This document shows, piece after piece, positions 6,153 to 6,659 of a stretch of DNA of 6,659 nucleotides (its first letter is position 1; every line of letters begins with the position of its first letter). Both the position numbers and the translations under genes were made by a program. The notes below the pieces were generated by a model. The model made no database searches, had not been told where the DNA came from, and was given only the letters and a program-made list of their open reading frames with translations. This DNA comes from JAAYGT01 sp050252075 (GTDB lineage: Bacteria; Pseudomonadota; Gammaproteobacteria; Burkholderiales; Burkholderiaceae_B): contig JBFWLP010000130.1 in the NCBI GenBank assembly GCA_050252075.1, positions 1 through 6,659 of the forward strand, given 5' to 3'.

Positions 6153-6659
6153 ATGGCAACAGCAATTGATTTTGATCTGGTGGAGCTGTTTCTGGAAGAG
6201 CTGCGTTTGTGCAAGGTTCGGGAAGGCGAGCGCGTGGCGATCTTGAGCGCCGGTACCGAGTGGTCAGACTATGTTCAGGCGCTGCTGAAGGCGGCGGGGC
6301 GTTTGGGTGCCCAGGCATTCAATGTGAATGTGCAGCGCAACCAGGCCGTTAAAGCGGCGGTTCAGGGCCGCCATCCTCTGGTGGGTCAGGATCTTCTTCT
6401 TGATATGCTCAAGCGCTGTGACATGGTGATCGATCTGGTGGGCTTGCTGTTTTCGCGGGAACAGCTCGACATGCAGAAAGCGGGGGTTCGAATTCTGCGT
6501 ATCATGGAGCCGCCGCATGTATTGCGCGCCATGTTTCCCACGCCCGAGCTGGCGCAACGGGTTGAGCGCGGCCGGGCCATGCTCATGCAGGCCCGCCGCC
6601 TGCACATTACGTCCAGGCATGGAACGGATATTACTTACGAACTGGGCAGATCGGAAGAG
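6153..6659 (+). CDS. nicX: Probable 2,5-dihydroxypyridine 5,6-dioxygenase (NicX-like, M29 aminopeptidase-related fold), 3' truncated
   Basis: The frame is open from ATG 6153 to the window end (169 codons, the last four probably not genomic). NicX proteins are about 350 residues, so roughly the N-terminal half is present. The family belongs to the leucyl aminopeptidase (aminopeptidase T, M29) superfamily and is a non-heme Fe(II) enzyme that opens 2,5-dihydroxypyridine with O2 to N-formylmaleamate. Segments matching NicX as I recall it: D-M-V-I-D followed by L-L-F-S-x-E-Q, R-I-L-x-x-M-E-P-P-x-V-L-x-x-M (M118-E-P-P at 118-121), and Q-A-R-R-L-H-I-T-S-R-x-G-T-D at about 146-159, then E-L-G. The metal-ligand histidines and aspartate of the family lie in the missing C-terminal half and cannot be checked, so an M29-type peptidase or another ring-cleaving relative is not excluded. 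Placement 5 nt after the NicD-like gene, whose substrate NicX makes, is strong support. Confidence 0.78.
   Translation, partial: MATAIDFDLVELFLEELRLCKVREGERVAILSAGTEWSDYVQALLKAAGRLGAQAFNVNVQRNQAVKAAVQGRHPLVGQDLLLDMLKRCDMVIDLVGLLFSREQLDMQKAGVRILRIMEPPHVLRAMFPTPELAQRVERGRAMLMQARRLHITSRHGTDITYELGRSEE
6648..6659 (+). other. Illumina adapter sequence at the contig edge (probable artefact)
   Basis: The last 12 bases, AGATCGGAAGAG, are identical to the start of the common Illumina TruSeq adapter. In the NicX frame they read R-S-E-E right after E-L-G, where the family as I recall it continues G-Q-Y-P. The natural gene therefore probably ends at 6647 in this window and the last four codons should not be used. 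Confidence 0.9.

Overview
The window reads as one tightly packed operon on the + strand, most likely from a betaproteobacterium of the order Burkholderiales and plausibly Alcaligenaceae (Bordetella, Alcaligenes or Pusillimonas relatives). That placement is inference. It rests on a Bug-type periplasmic receptor (a family hugely expanded in that group), G+C-rich coding sequence, and the gene content of a pyridine-ring degradation locus.

Layout, left to right: (1) 27-1001, an exported Bug/TctC-type solute receptor; (2) 1014-1916, the FAD-binding medium subunit of a molybdenum hydroxylase; (3) 1909-2403, its two-cluster [2Fe-2S] small subunit; (4) 2396-5332, its molybdopterin large subunit, continuous in frame with a CoxG/SRPBCC domain and a C-terminal membrane helix; (5) 5329-6147, an alpha/beta hydrolase closely resembling N-formylmaleamate deformylase (NicD); (6) 6153 to the window end, the N-terminal half of a protein resembling 2,5-dihydroxypyridine 5,6-dioxygenase (NicX). 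Genes overlap by 8, 8 and 4 nt or are separated by 5-12 nt, so there is no room for internal terminators and translational coupling is likely. No RNA gene, mobile element or CRISPR array was seen, and no gene-free stretch exceeds 26 bases.

Proposed joint role (inference): the receptor captures a pyridine carboxylate or related N-heteroaromatic. The three-subunit molybdo-flavoprotein hydroxylates the ring with water-derived oxygen. The NicX-like enzyme then opens 2,5-dihydroxypyridine to N-formylmaleamate, and the NicD-like enzyme releases formate to leave maleamate. The substrate cannot be fixed from this window; nicotinate, picolinate and 3-hydroxypyridine routes all converge on 2,5-dihydroxypyridine. 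The ring monooxygenase, maleamate amidase, maleate isomerase and regulator expected in such pathways are not in the window.

Two points deserve attention. First, the large subunit is fused to a membrane-anchored CoxG domain while keeping a good Shine-Dalgarno sequence and ATG at the domain junction. Second, the last 12 bases (6648-6659) are identical to the start of the common Illumina adapter, so the final four codons of the NicX-like gene are probably not genomic and its truncation is an assembly edge.
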